Shown one piece after another: positions 29,159 to 36,320 of a stretch of DNA of 64,000 nucleotides. The notes under the pieces were generated by a model. That model made no database searches, had not been told where the DNA came from, and saw only the letters and a program-made list of their open reading frames with translations. Position numbers and translations under genes: made by a program. Origin of the DNA: Polaromonas sp. JS666 (lineage in GTDB: Bacteria; Pseudomonadota; Gammaproteobacteria; Burkholderiales; Burkholderiaceae_C); the NCBI RefSeq assembly GCF_000013865.1, contig NC_007948.1:4703001-4767000 (forward strand), written 5' to 3'. How positions within the stretch are numbered: the first letter of the stretch is position 1; the number at the start of each line of letters is the position of its first letter.

Positions 29159-29661
29159 GCAGCGAATTGCCATCAAAAGATGAGCCATCTACCCTGGCAC
29201 TGGTTGGGCTGGTGGCCGATTTACTGCTGAAAAAGCAATGGATGATGGCCACTGCCGAAAGCTGCACCGGCGGCATGATTTCCGCCGCGTGCACGGATCT
29301 TTCCGGCTCCAGCAACTGGTTTGAACGCGGCTTTGTGACTTATTCCGACGCCGCCAAAACCGAGTTGCTGGGGGTGGACGCGGCGCTGATCAAGAAACAC
29401 GGCGCCGTCAGCGACGAGGTAGCCCGCGCCATGGCGCAGGGCGCCATCGCCCACGCCAGGGCGCAGGTGGCCGTGGCTGTGACGGGAGTTGCCGGGCCCA
29501 CCGGCGGCAGCAAGGCCAAACCGGTGGGCACAGTCTGGTTTGGCTTTATGGTGGGTGGCCAGCTCATCAGCGAAATGAAATGCTTTGACGGCGACCGCGC
29601 GGCGGTGCGCACAGCCACGCTGAAGCATGCCTTGCAGCGGCTGGCGCAGTTGCTGGCTTGA
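29155..29661 (+). CDS. pncC: Nicotinamide-nucleotide amidase (CinA C-terminal family)
   Basis: Deamidates NMN to nicotinic acid mononucleotide in pyridine nucleotide recycling. The 168-residue protein has MATAESCTGGMISAACTDLSGSS, FVTYSDAAKTELLGV, GAVSDEVARAMAQGA and AVTGVAGPTGGSKAKPVGTVW. It corresponds to the stand-alone C-terminal domain of CinA. The GTG at 29155 overlaps the pgpA stop. Confidence 0.93.
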   Translation: MSSELPSKDEPSTLALVGLVADLLLKKQWMMATAESCTGGMISAACTDLSGSSNWFERGFVTYSDAAKTELLGVDAALIKKHGAVSDEVARAMAQGAIAHARAQVAVAVTGVAGPTGGSKAKPVGTVWFGFMVGGQLISEMKCFDGDRAAVRTATLKHALQRLAQLLA

Positions 29662-29981
29662 CCCCGACAAGGACGGGACGGCGGCGCCGGGTCGCCTGTG
29701 CTGTCAGGTTTATCCCAACTCCCTGCAGGTAATTCTTGCTCTGCGCAAACCCCGACGGCATCGACACGTGAAGTTTTTATGTCGATGTTTTTGAATTTAA
29801 TCGACACAACTTGACCCTGCGTCGATAGCATCACCTCTTTAAGCGCCCGTCTTTCATATATGGAATCGCTATTTCTTGCTCACAAGGCCCCGCTGAAGGC
29901 ACATGGCGAGCGGGCGACGGGCCAACTACCGCCAGGGGTATAAAGTCCTTGCACAACAGCAAAATACCCGCAACAAGCCGC
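29662..29981. promoter_or_regulatory. Upstream region of the dehalogenase operon with alternating TCGACA half-sites
   Basis: No gene is seen. Four half-sites alternate in direction at about 20-bp steps: TCGACA (29761-29766), TGTCGA (29780-29785), TCGACA (29801-29806) and CGTCGA (29820-29825). The first pair extends to CATCGACA-N13-TGTCGATG. Spacing near two helical turns puts all half-sites on one DNA face. The intervening sequence is AT-rich. It looks like an operator array for the operon starting at 29982. Confidence 0.55.
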
Positions 29982-30473
29982 ATGCACCCCAACCAGACCA
30001 CCCTTGAGAACTTCTACGCGGCTTTTGCGCGGCTCGACTCGGAAGCCATGGCCGTCTGCTATGCGCCCGATGCGCAGTTTGATGACGAGGTGTTTTCCCT
30101 GCGCGGCCGCTCACAGGTCACCGGCATGTGGCACATGCTCTGTGACGTGACCCAGGCCAAGGGGGCCGATGTCTGGAAGCTGGTGTACAACGGCATTGAA
30201 GCCGATGCGCGCAGCGGCAAGGCCCACTGGGAGGCCCAATACCGTTTCAGCGCCACGGGGCGCATGGTGCACAACGTCATCGACGGTGTCTTTGAATTCA
30301 ATGAACAGGGCCTGATCACCCGCCACCACGACCGCTTTGACTTCTGGGCCTGGTCGCGCCAGGCCTTGGGCCTGCCCGGCCTGCTGCTGGGCTGGACAGC
30401 GTTTCTGCGCCGCAAAGTCAGGGCCCAGGCGGCGGCAAATCTGCAAAAATACCTGACATCACACGGGAGTTGA
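29982..30473 (+). CDS. NTF2-like (SnoaL-type) protein
   Basis: A 163-residue protein of the nuclear-transport-factor-2-like fold: TLENFYAAFARLDSEAMAVCYAPDAQFDDEVF, then GRSQVTGMWHML, HWEAQYRF and a C-terminal DRFDFWAWSRQALG. Members bind or isomerise small molecules; the ligand is unknown. The ATG at 29982 is chosen, although the ribosome site is weak. Its stop lies 2 nt before the dehalogenase start, so they form one operon. Confidence 0.75.
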   Translation: MHPNQTTLENFYAAFARLDSEAMAVCYAPDAQFDDEVFSLRGRSQVTGMWHMLCDVTQAKGADVWKLVYNGIEADARSGKAHWEAQYRFSATGRMVHNVIDGVFEFNEQGLITRHHDRFDFWAWSRQALGLPGLLLGWTAFLRRKVRAQAAANLQKYLTSHGS

Positions 30474-30475
30474 AC

Positions 30476-31429
30476 ATGACCTGGTTTGACGGCTTTGAGT
30501 CGCGCAGCTTCGAAGTCAACGGGGCCTCCATCCAGGCGCGCTTCTCCAGGGTGGCGCTCGGCGATGCGCCGCGCCCGGCGCTGCTGCTGATCCACGGCTT
30601 TCCGCAGTCGCATGTGATGTGGCACCGGGTCGCGCAGCGCCTCGCCCAGCACTACTTCCTGGTGATGCCCGACCTGCGCGGCTACGGCGACTCGTCCAAA
30701 ACACCGGGCCTGCCCGACCACAGCAACTACAGCAAGCGCAACATGGCCCACGACATGGTGGCGGTGATGAGCGCCCTCGGTGTGGACCGCTTTTTTCTGT
30801 GCGGCCACGACCGCGGCGCGCGGGTGGCGCACCGGTTGGCGCTGGACCATGCAGCCCGCGTGATAAAACTCTGCGTCATCGACGTTGCCCCGACGCTGGA
30901 CATGTACGAGGGCCGCGGCATGACCGAGCCCTACATGGCGTTTGCCCAAGCCTACTACCACTGGTTTCACATGCTGCAGCCGGCCCCGCTGCCGGAAATC
31001 ATGATGGGCGCCAACCACCTGGAAACAGCCAAAGCCTATCTGCACGCCAAACTGGGCGGCTGGGGCAGCTCCGGACTCGGCTACATAGAACCGGAGGCGC
31101 TGGCCGAATACGAGCGCTGCTTCTGCAACGCCGAAGCGCTGCACACGGCCTGCGAAGACTACCGCGCCAGCGCCCGCATCGACCTGGAGCACGACCGTGA
31201 AAGCCGCGCGCACGGCCTCAAGGTGGCCTGCGACATGCTGGTGCTCAGCGGTGAACGCGGCGTGGTGCACCGGCTCTTCAACCCGATGGCGCTGTGGCAG
31301 GAGCAATGCAGCGGCATCGTGGCCGGGCATACCCTGCAGGCGGGGCATTTCATTCCCGAAGAGCAGCCCCAGGCGGTGGCGCAGGCCCTGCTGGAGTTCT
31401 TTGCTTTGCCTGAGCTGGATCGGGTTTGA
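30476..31429 (+). CDS. Haloacetate dehalogenase (fluoroacetate dehalogenase-like alpha/beta hydrolase)
   Basis: A 317-residue alpha/beta hydrolase. The nucleophile motif GHDRGARVAHR has Asp112 in place of the serine of esterases. Asp136 and His291 would complete the triad. Arg113 and Arg116 match the carboxylate-binding arginines, and His162-Trp163, Trp196 and Tyr212 match the halide pocket of fluoroacetate dehalogenase (residue comparison from memory of that family). The expected reaction is hydrolysis of a haloacetate to glycolate and halide. The ATG at 30476 has GGGAG upstream. It lies between the NTF2-like and OsmC genes. Confidence 0.82.
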   Translation: MTWFDGFESRSFEVNGASIQARFSRVALGDAPRPALLLIHGFPQSHVMWHRVAQRLAQHYFLVMPDLRGYGDSSKTPGLPDHSNYSKRNMAHDMVAVMSALGVDRFFLCGHDRGARVAHRLALDHAARVIKLCVIDVAPTLDMYEGRGMTEPYMAFAQAYYHWFHMLQPAPLPEIMMGANHLETAKAYLHAKLGGWGSSGLGYIEPEALAEYERCFCNAEALHTACEDYRASARIDLEHDRESRAHGLKVACDMLVLSGERGVVHRLFNPMALWQEQCSGIVAGHTLQAGHFIPEEQPQAVAQALLEFFALPELDRV

Positions 31430-31431
31430 AC

Positions 31432-31902
31432 ATGGCTCACTACACCGCAGAAGTTTTATGGTTGCGCAACGACGGCGATTTTCTGGGCAACCACTACAGC
31501 CGCCGCCATTTGCTGCGTTTTGACGGCGGCCTGCAGGTGCCGGGCTCCTCGTCGCCGCATGTGGTGCCGCTGCCGATGTCGGATGCGTCAGCGCTGGATC
31601 CCGAGGAAGCCTTTGTGGCCTCGCTGTCGAGCTGCCACATGCTCTGGTTTTTGTCGATTGCCGCCAAACGCAAATTTTGCGTCGACCGCTACTTTGATGC
31701 GGCCACCGGCATCATGGACAGGAATGCCGACGGGAAGATGGCCATGACCGTTGTCACGCTGAGGCCCGATGTGGCGTTTTCGGGTGAGCGCCTGCCGACA
31801 CGCGAAGAGCTGGACAGGCTGCACCACGAAGCGCACGAGGCCTGCTTCATTGCCAACTCGGTCAAGACTGAGGTGCGCTGCGAGCCGGTGTACCCGGCTT
31901 GA
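31432..31902 (+). CDS. OsmC/Ohr-family peroxide-reducing protein
   Basis: A 156-residue OsmC-family protein: HYSRRHLLRFDGG, PEEAFVASLSSCHMLWFLS (first Cys) and HHEAHEACFIANSV (second Cys). Members reduce organic hydroperoxides with this cysteine pair. The ATG at 31432 lies 2 nt after the dehalogenase stop, so it completes a three-gene operon. Confidence 0.88.
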   Translation: MAHYTAEVLWLRNDGDFLGNHYSRRHLLRFDGGLQVPGSSSPHVVPLPMSDASALDPEEAFVASLSSCHMLWFLSIAAKRKFCVDRYFDAATGIMDRNADGKMAMTVVTLRPDVAFSGERLPTREELDRLHHEAHEACFIANSVKTEVRCEPVYPA

Positions 31903-31965
31903 TCTGCCCTCAACTTATGCAAACGTCATATCTGATTTAGCCGCAGTGCCCTTCATGACCAGGCC

Positions 31966-32535
31966 GGGGGTCGCCCCGGCAGGCGAGTTACTTTTCTTTG
32001 TCTCGCCAAAGAAATCTAACGAAAAGAAAGGCGACCCTGCTGTCTGCGACCCTTCGCTGCGCTACGGGCACCCTGCGGTGCTCAGTCCAACCAGGGTCTC
32101 GCTCGAACTCGCTTCGCTCAGACAATCGCGAGCCCTGATCCGTCTGGACTTCCGCTCCTCGGCGCATACAGAAGGGGTGGGGGAAACACATACCAACAGC
32201 CAAATTCCGCAGAACGCGCTTTGCGCGTTCTGCTCCCCGATACCAATTTCTTTTGCTCCCAACCCGTCCTGGCTGGGCTGAGCAGCGCAGGAGGGAACGG
32301 ATAAAAATTTTAGATGTCCGAAGGCGGCGAAGCCGACAAGTTTCTAAAATTTCCGTCCACTCCGAGCAGCGCAAGGTGCCCGGAGCGAAGCGCAGGGACC
32401 CAGACTGCGGGTCGCCTTTTGGTATTCGCGTAACTTCGCGTTGCGAAGTGAGCGAATCCCCACTGCGTGAACTTTGGGTACTTTCTTTTGGCGAAGCAAA
32501 AGTAAAGTGCCTCGCCCGCCGGGGCGAGTCCCGGC
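31966..32535. repeat. Long imperfect inverted repeat
   Basis: A left arm (about 31966-32094) and a right arm (about 32361-32535) are inverted relatives. Both have a GCCCCGGC-type outer end, a TTACTTTTxxCTTTGxxTCGCCAAA-like block, GGCGACCC, and an inner CTGCGCTxCGGGCAcC block ending at GCTC. The right arm has an extra ~45-nt segment with its own small palindrome (TTCGCGTAACTTCGCGTTGCGAAGTGAGCGAA). No convincing gene is present in the arms or the spacer. Similar arms are common between genes in Comamonadaceae (recalled). Confidence 0.75.
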
Positions 32536-32808
32536 ATGCTCGCTAAGAACATGGCGCTCAAATCAATGAAGGCCTCTACAGGTTCCTGCGGTAATAATGA
32601 ACGTTATGCCCCCCGACTAGTGGACTGTAACGATTGAATCGGAAGCACTCTACACAGGGAAAAGTTCACTCTCTTTTCTCCGTTACAGGTCACTAGGTGA
32701 ATCGATGAAAAGTTTGACCTTTCCATCGGGCACTTTGATGCCGTAAACCGCAAGTCTCACGACCTGCGGCTCGCTCGGGACGGGGAAGTCCCACATAGCA
32801 TCTTTCAT

Positions 32809-33183
32809 TCGTTGGGCCGCAAGGACACCGTCTTTATGACAACACGGAAAACCGATCGTGATTGGAAGCTGAACCTTCGCTATGGCAAGACTGCGACTGA
32901 GTTCCAGCATTTCTCCACAATCGCCGAAGGCTTGGCCGGAAACCTTGTCGAAGGCTTCACTTGCCCCACCGGACCCGCATTTATGGGCATGAAGGCGTGG
33001 GCATCCTCTGCGGAGGAGGCGGCAGACATGACTCGTTCGATAGGCGGTCAAATCGGATTCACGGTCACCGGGCGGATTCAAACTTACAAGACAGAACCGG
33101 CACAGCCTCCGAGAGAGAATCCGCATGGATATGACATCAACTTCACTCCCTTCACGAAAGAGTGAAGGCGTGCGGCCCAACGA
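32809..33183 (+). mobile_element. Possible solitary integron-type gene cassette
   Basis: The 12-nt sequence TCGTTGGGCCGC at 32809-32820 and its exact complement GCGGCCCAACGA at 33172-33183 bracket the small gene at 32836. The first contains GTTGGGC and the second GCCCAAC, which fit the cassette core sites GTTRRRY and RYYYAAC. Complementarity reaching past the core is also typical of cassettes such as aadA. A complete attC and an integrase gene are not visible, so the 3' end may be truncated. Confidence 0.45.
32836..33165 (+). CDS. Small hypothetical protein in a cassette-like unit
   Basis: A 109-residue soluble protein: MTTRKTDRDWKLNLRYGK, then GPAFMGMKAWASSAEEAADM, IGGQIGFTVTGRIQTY and a C-terminal GYDINFTPF. 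The ending with aromatic and Pro residues resembles small uncharacterised proteins found in integron cassettes (recalled, not searched). AAGGA lies about 10 nt before the ATG. The DNA is clearly less GC-rich than its neighbours, in keeping with transfer. Function unknown. Confidence 0.65.
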   Translation: MTTRKTDRDWKLNLRYGKTATEFQHFSTIAEGLAGNLVEGFTCPTGPAFMGMKAWASSAEEAADMTRSIGGQIGFTVTGRIQTYKTEPAQPPRENPHGYDINFTPFTKE

Positions 33184-33266
33184 GGCGCTTCCGCCCTTTA
33201 ACAGCGGTCCCCAGTCGCTGCAAAATCAGAAGCACTCAGACCGGATCTTCAGGCGACCCCTTCCCA

Positions 33267-34091
33267 TCACCCCGCCCCATGGCACTTCTTGTACTTCTTG
33301 CCACTGCCGCAATAGCAAAGATCATTGCGGCCAGGCGTGACTTCCTTGCGCACCGTCTCCACCTTGGGGCCCAAGGTCTTCCACAGTTCACGCAGGTCAT
33401 ACACCGCCCAGATCGCCTCGCCAAACGCATTGAGTCGGGCAATGCTGGTGCTGTGCGCACCGTCTTCGCTCAGGGGTGACACTTCGGGCGCGGCCTCGTC
33501 ATCTTCGGTCATGGCCACCACGGCCTGCAGGGCGCCGTCCAGCCATTTGGCGGCGTCCTTGTCGCGCGGCGCGGCCCATTCCTCGGGCCAGCTTTCCACG
33601 GCAAACATGAAACCCAGCGCCCAGACCTGGGCAAAGGCGGGCAGCTCTTCGCCCTTGAAGGCGGCTCGCTCCTCGGGCGGCATGTCGGCCACGGCACCCC
33701 GAACGTCCATCACTTCAGGGTGGTAGCAGTTGTCGTCTTCCAGCGAGTCCACTTCGGTGTCGAGCGCCGTGGCCACTTCGTTCCAGCGCTGGTTCCAGAG
33801 TGTGAGAAAGCGCTCGCGCTGCGCCTCGCTGGCAAATGAGCCGCCTTCGGCGTCGGGCGCTTCGCCCTCGGCCGGCGTGGCCAGCAACACCGGCAGGTAT
33901 TCATCGGCAGCAATCGGGCGGCGCGAACAAATCACCGCGGCCATGAAGCCTTCACAAAACTCCCACTGCGGCGTTTCGTCATAGCGGGTGCGCAGGTCGT
34001 CCAGGATGGTGTCGAGTTCGTCAAACGCCTCGGCTTCCAGCCAGGGCGTGGCGGGCGTTGTGGAGGCGGGGGGTGTGGAGGAGGTTTTCAT
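33267..34091 (-). CDS. UPF0149 family protein with C-terminal SEC-C zinc motif
   Basis: A 274-residue protein. The N-terminal two thirds is the acidic UPF0149/YgfB-like helical domain, with ELDTILDDLRTR, WEFCEGFMAAVICSRR and FAQVWALGFMFAVE. The last 22 residues, PGRNDLCYCGSGKKYKKCHG, are the zinc-binding SEC-C motif found at the SecA C-terminus. The function of the combination is unknown. The ATG is at 34091. Confidence 0.9.
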   Translation of the reverse strand: MKTSSTPPASTTPATPWLEAEAFDELDTILDDLRTRYDETPQWEFCEGFMAAVICSRRPIAADEYLPVLLATPAEGEAPDAEGGSFASEAQRERFLTLWNQRWNEVATALDTEVDSLEDDNCYHPEVMDVRGAVADMPPEERAAFKGEELPAFAQVWALGFMFAVESWPEEWAAPRDKDAAKWLDGALQAVVAMTEDDEAAPEVSPLSEDGAHSTSIARLNAFGEAIWAVYDLRELWKTLGPKVETVRKEVTPGRNDLCYCGSGKKYKKCHGAG

Positions 34092-34315
34092 GAAAAAAGT
34101 CTTGCGCTGGATGGAGGGCTCTTATAAGGCAAAGTGTATCTGCCGCGTCTTGCCTGGCTTGAGTTTCCTAGCCGCGCTGCGGCGCGGCAAATACCTCAGG
34201 GGCAGTGGAAATGGGAATGGGGATGGAGACGGAAATGGGTCAGCCTCAAATCACTCAAATTCGTCAAATCAGCCGAAAAGCGACAAATCCAGAATTTACG
34301 CCGATTCGCTCTGCA

Positions 34316-34726
34316 TCAGATAGCTGCCTGCGCCCGTACACCATGGGCCAGAAGCCTTTTTGCCATGGAAATGACAGCCCGGTCCTTGCTCAGCAGCAGG
34401 GCTTCGCTGGCCACCGCGAGGTCGATGAATTTCTGGTCGTCCGCGTCGCTGCAGGTCACGCTGGCCTTGCCAGGCACCTCCCGCAGGCGCGCATGCCGGT
34501 CAAATGCGGCCAGCACGTCGTCGGCGCTCAATTGGTAAAACGCCAGGCGCGGCACGATTTGCGGGTAGGCCAGCACACGCGCCAGTTCATCGCGCATGGG
34601 CTGGGTGGCCAGCCAGTCGAGCTCGCCGGCTTCCAGCGCCTGCCTGACCGGAAGCGCCGCCGCGTCGTTGAAGACAAACACATCGAGCACGATGTTGGTG
34701 TCCAGGACGATGGATTGAGTGCTCAT
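34316..34726 (-). CDS. PIN-domain protein (COG1569-type putative toxin nuclease)
   Basis: A 136-residue PIN-fold protein: SIVLDTNIVLDVFVF (first acidic residue), RDELARVLAYPQI and a C-terminal CSDADDQKFIDLAVASEALLLSKDRAV with the remaining acidic cluster. PIN domains are Mg-dependent RNases and this subfamily is often called a toxin. No antitoxin gene lies beside it, so it may be a stand-alone RNase. The ATG at 34726 follows rlmL by 49 nt on the same strand. Confidence 0.85.
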   Translation of the reverse strand: MSTQSIVLDTNIVLDVFVFNDAAALPVRQALEAGELDWLATQPMRDELARVLAYPQIVPRLAFYQLSADDVLAAFDRHARLREVPGKASVTCSDADDQKFIDLAVASEALLLSKDRAVISMAKRLLAHGVRAQAAI

Positions 34727-34775
34727 GCGCTGAAGGCCATGGGGCGCTTGGAGGCAAGCCTGTGATGCACCACCC

Positions 34776-36182
34776 TCACCCCGGCCCTCTCCCGGCGGGA
34801 GAGGGAGTAGAACCGGACGCGGGCTTGCCGCGTGCCGAGCCGGCCACCATGTCAAAGCGGAACAGCCGGCATTCGATCGGGCCGTTCCACATCGGCACGC
34901 GGCGCGATTCCTTCAGGCGCATCTTGCCGGGCAATTTCAGGTCGGGCGTGAGCACATGGGCCGTCCAGCCGGCGTAGTTCTTCTTCCAGTGCGCGGCCAG
35001 CCGGGGAAAGAAGTCGGAGGCTTCTTCGCCGGTTTCTGTCTGTGCCTGCTCGCGCCCCGGGTTGGCCGAGCGGTCGCGCGAACTGCCAGCCGGGCCGGCT
35101 TCGGATGCATCACGCGGCAGCGGCTGGCCAAACTCGTCGATGGCCTGGGTGCCGTCCCAGGCGCCGCTGATGCCAGTGTTCTGCTGGCGCCGCTGGTCGC
35201 GCCCCTGCACGCCGGTGATGCCTGCGACGCCGGCCACGTCAATGCGCTCGCCATACGGTGGGTTCACCAGCATCACACCCGATGGCGCAGGCGGCATGCG
35301 CTGCAGCGCATCGCCGCCGCGCAGTTGCACGGCGTTGGCCACGCCCGCGCGCTCGGCATTGCGCTCGGCAAAATCCACCATACGGAACGACACATCGCTG
35401 CCAAACACCGGTGCCGTCGGCTCCGTGATGGCGGCCTCGGCCTGGTCGAGCAGCCCCTCCCACACGTGGGCCTGGAAGGGCAAATACTTCTGGAAGGCGA
35501 AGCGGCGGTTGATGCCGGGCGCGATGTTGCAGGCAATCTGCGCCGCCTCGATCACGATGGTGCCGGAGCCGCAGCACGGGTCGTACAGCGGCACGCCCTC
35601 CTTGCACTGCTGGTCCCAGCCACTGGCGGCAATCATGGCGGCGGCCAGTGTTTCCTTCAGGGGCGCATCGCCCTTGTCTTCGCGCCAGCCGCGCTTGAAG
35701 AGCGGCTCGCCCGAGGTGTCGATATAGATGGTCACCGTGTCCGTCGTCAGGTGCGCATACACGCGCACGTCGGGCCAGCGCGTGTCCACATCGGGCCGCA
35801 CATCAAACTTGGCACGGAAGCGGTCGGCAATGGCGTCCTTGATCTTGAGCGCCGCAAAGTTCAGGCTGGTCAGTGGGCTGTGCTGCGCGGTGATCTCGAC
35901 CTTGAAGGTCTGCTTGGGCGTGAACCAGATTTCCCAGGCGACGCTGGCTGCCGCGTTGTAGAGGTCCTGCTCGCTGCGGTACTGGTTGTGCTGCAGCTCG
36001 ATCAGCACGCGCTGGGCCAGGCGGCTGTGCAGGTTGAGCTGCAGGGCATCGCGCCACGAGCCCTGCAGCTGCACGCCGGCGCGCCAGGCCTTGCCGTCGA
36101 TGCCGGTGATGCGTTTGACCTCGCTGGCCAGCAGGGCCTCGACGCCGGCGGCACAAGGTAAAAAGAGTTGAAGTTGGTTCAT
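34776..36182 (-). CDS. rlmL: THUMP-domain rRNA methyltransferase (RlmL-like)
   Basis: A 468-residue SAM-dependent RNA methyltransferase. The N-terminal THUMP region (about 1-160) binds RNA. The methyltransferase core has YDPCCGSGTIVIEAA and the catalytic MLVNPPYGERI. It corresponds to the N-terminal half of the fused E. coli RlmL, which methylates 23S rRNA G2445. A long low-complexity linker (about 330-400) separates the catalytic motif from the last strands. The last ~11 codons fall in a dispersed palindrome (34785-34805) that supplies a PSPAGRGPG tail and the stop. Confidence 0.9.
   Translation of the reverse strand: MNQLQLFLPCAAGVEALLASEVKRITGIDGKAWRAGVQLQGSWRDALQLNLHSRLAQRVLIELQHNQYRSEQDLYNAAASVAWEIWFTPKQTFKVEITAQHSPLTSLNFAALKIKDAIADRFRAKFDVRPDVDTRWPDVRVYAHLTTDTVTIYIDTSGEPLFKRGWREDKGDAPLKETLAAAMIAASGWDQQCKEGVPLYDPCCGSGTIVIEAAQIACNIAPGINRRFAFQKYLPFQAHVWEGLLDQAEAAITEPTAPVFGSDVSFRMVDFAERNAERAGVANAVQLRGGDALQRMPPAPSGVMLVNPPYGERIDVAGVAGITGVQGRDQRRQQNTGISGAWDGTQAIDEFGQPLPRDASEAGPAGSSRDRSANPGREQAQTETGEEASDFFPRLAAHWKKNYAGWTAHVLTPDLKLPGKMRLKESRRVPMWNGPIECRLFRFDMVAGSARGKPASGSTPSPAGRGPG
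34785..34805. repeat. CCCTCTCCCG palindrome at the 3' end of rlmL
   Basis: CCCTCTCCCG, one central G, and CGGGAGAGGG form a perfect ten-pair palindrome. It is a common dispersed proteobacterial repeat (recalled) and is translated here as the C-terminal tail of the methyltransferase. Confidence 0.75.
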
Positions 36183-36225
36183 GAATGAAGACTCACGGCT
36201 GGCTGGGTGACGGTTCTTTTTCAAG

Positions 36226-36316
36226 CAGGGGCCGCGGAACCGGCTTTGCCGGGCCGCAGGCGCAGCGGCCCCCTCGGGGGGCAGGGAGCCACACGCAGTG
36301 GGCGACCGTGGGGGCT
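36226..36316 (+). repeat. GC-rich palindromic repeat downstream of rpoN
   Basis: CAGGGGCCGCGGAACCGGCT, then GCCGGGCCGCAGGCGCAGC, GGCCCCCTCGGGGGGCAGGG and CGACCGTGGGGGCT. It lies between rlmL and rpoN. It is closely related to 37909-38008 and to the coding copies in trpE and aroE. Confidence 0.82.
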
Positions 36317-36320
36317 ACTT

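Noticed and set aside
32683..33180. A 165-codon minus-strand frame antisense to the cassette gene
   Set aside because: The plus-strand frame has the ribosome site and the more protein-like sequence. The last 41 codons (from an ATG at 32808) look somewhat protein-like and could be a gene fragment cut by the cassette, but this cannot be supported.
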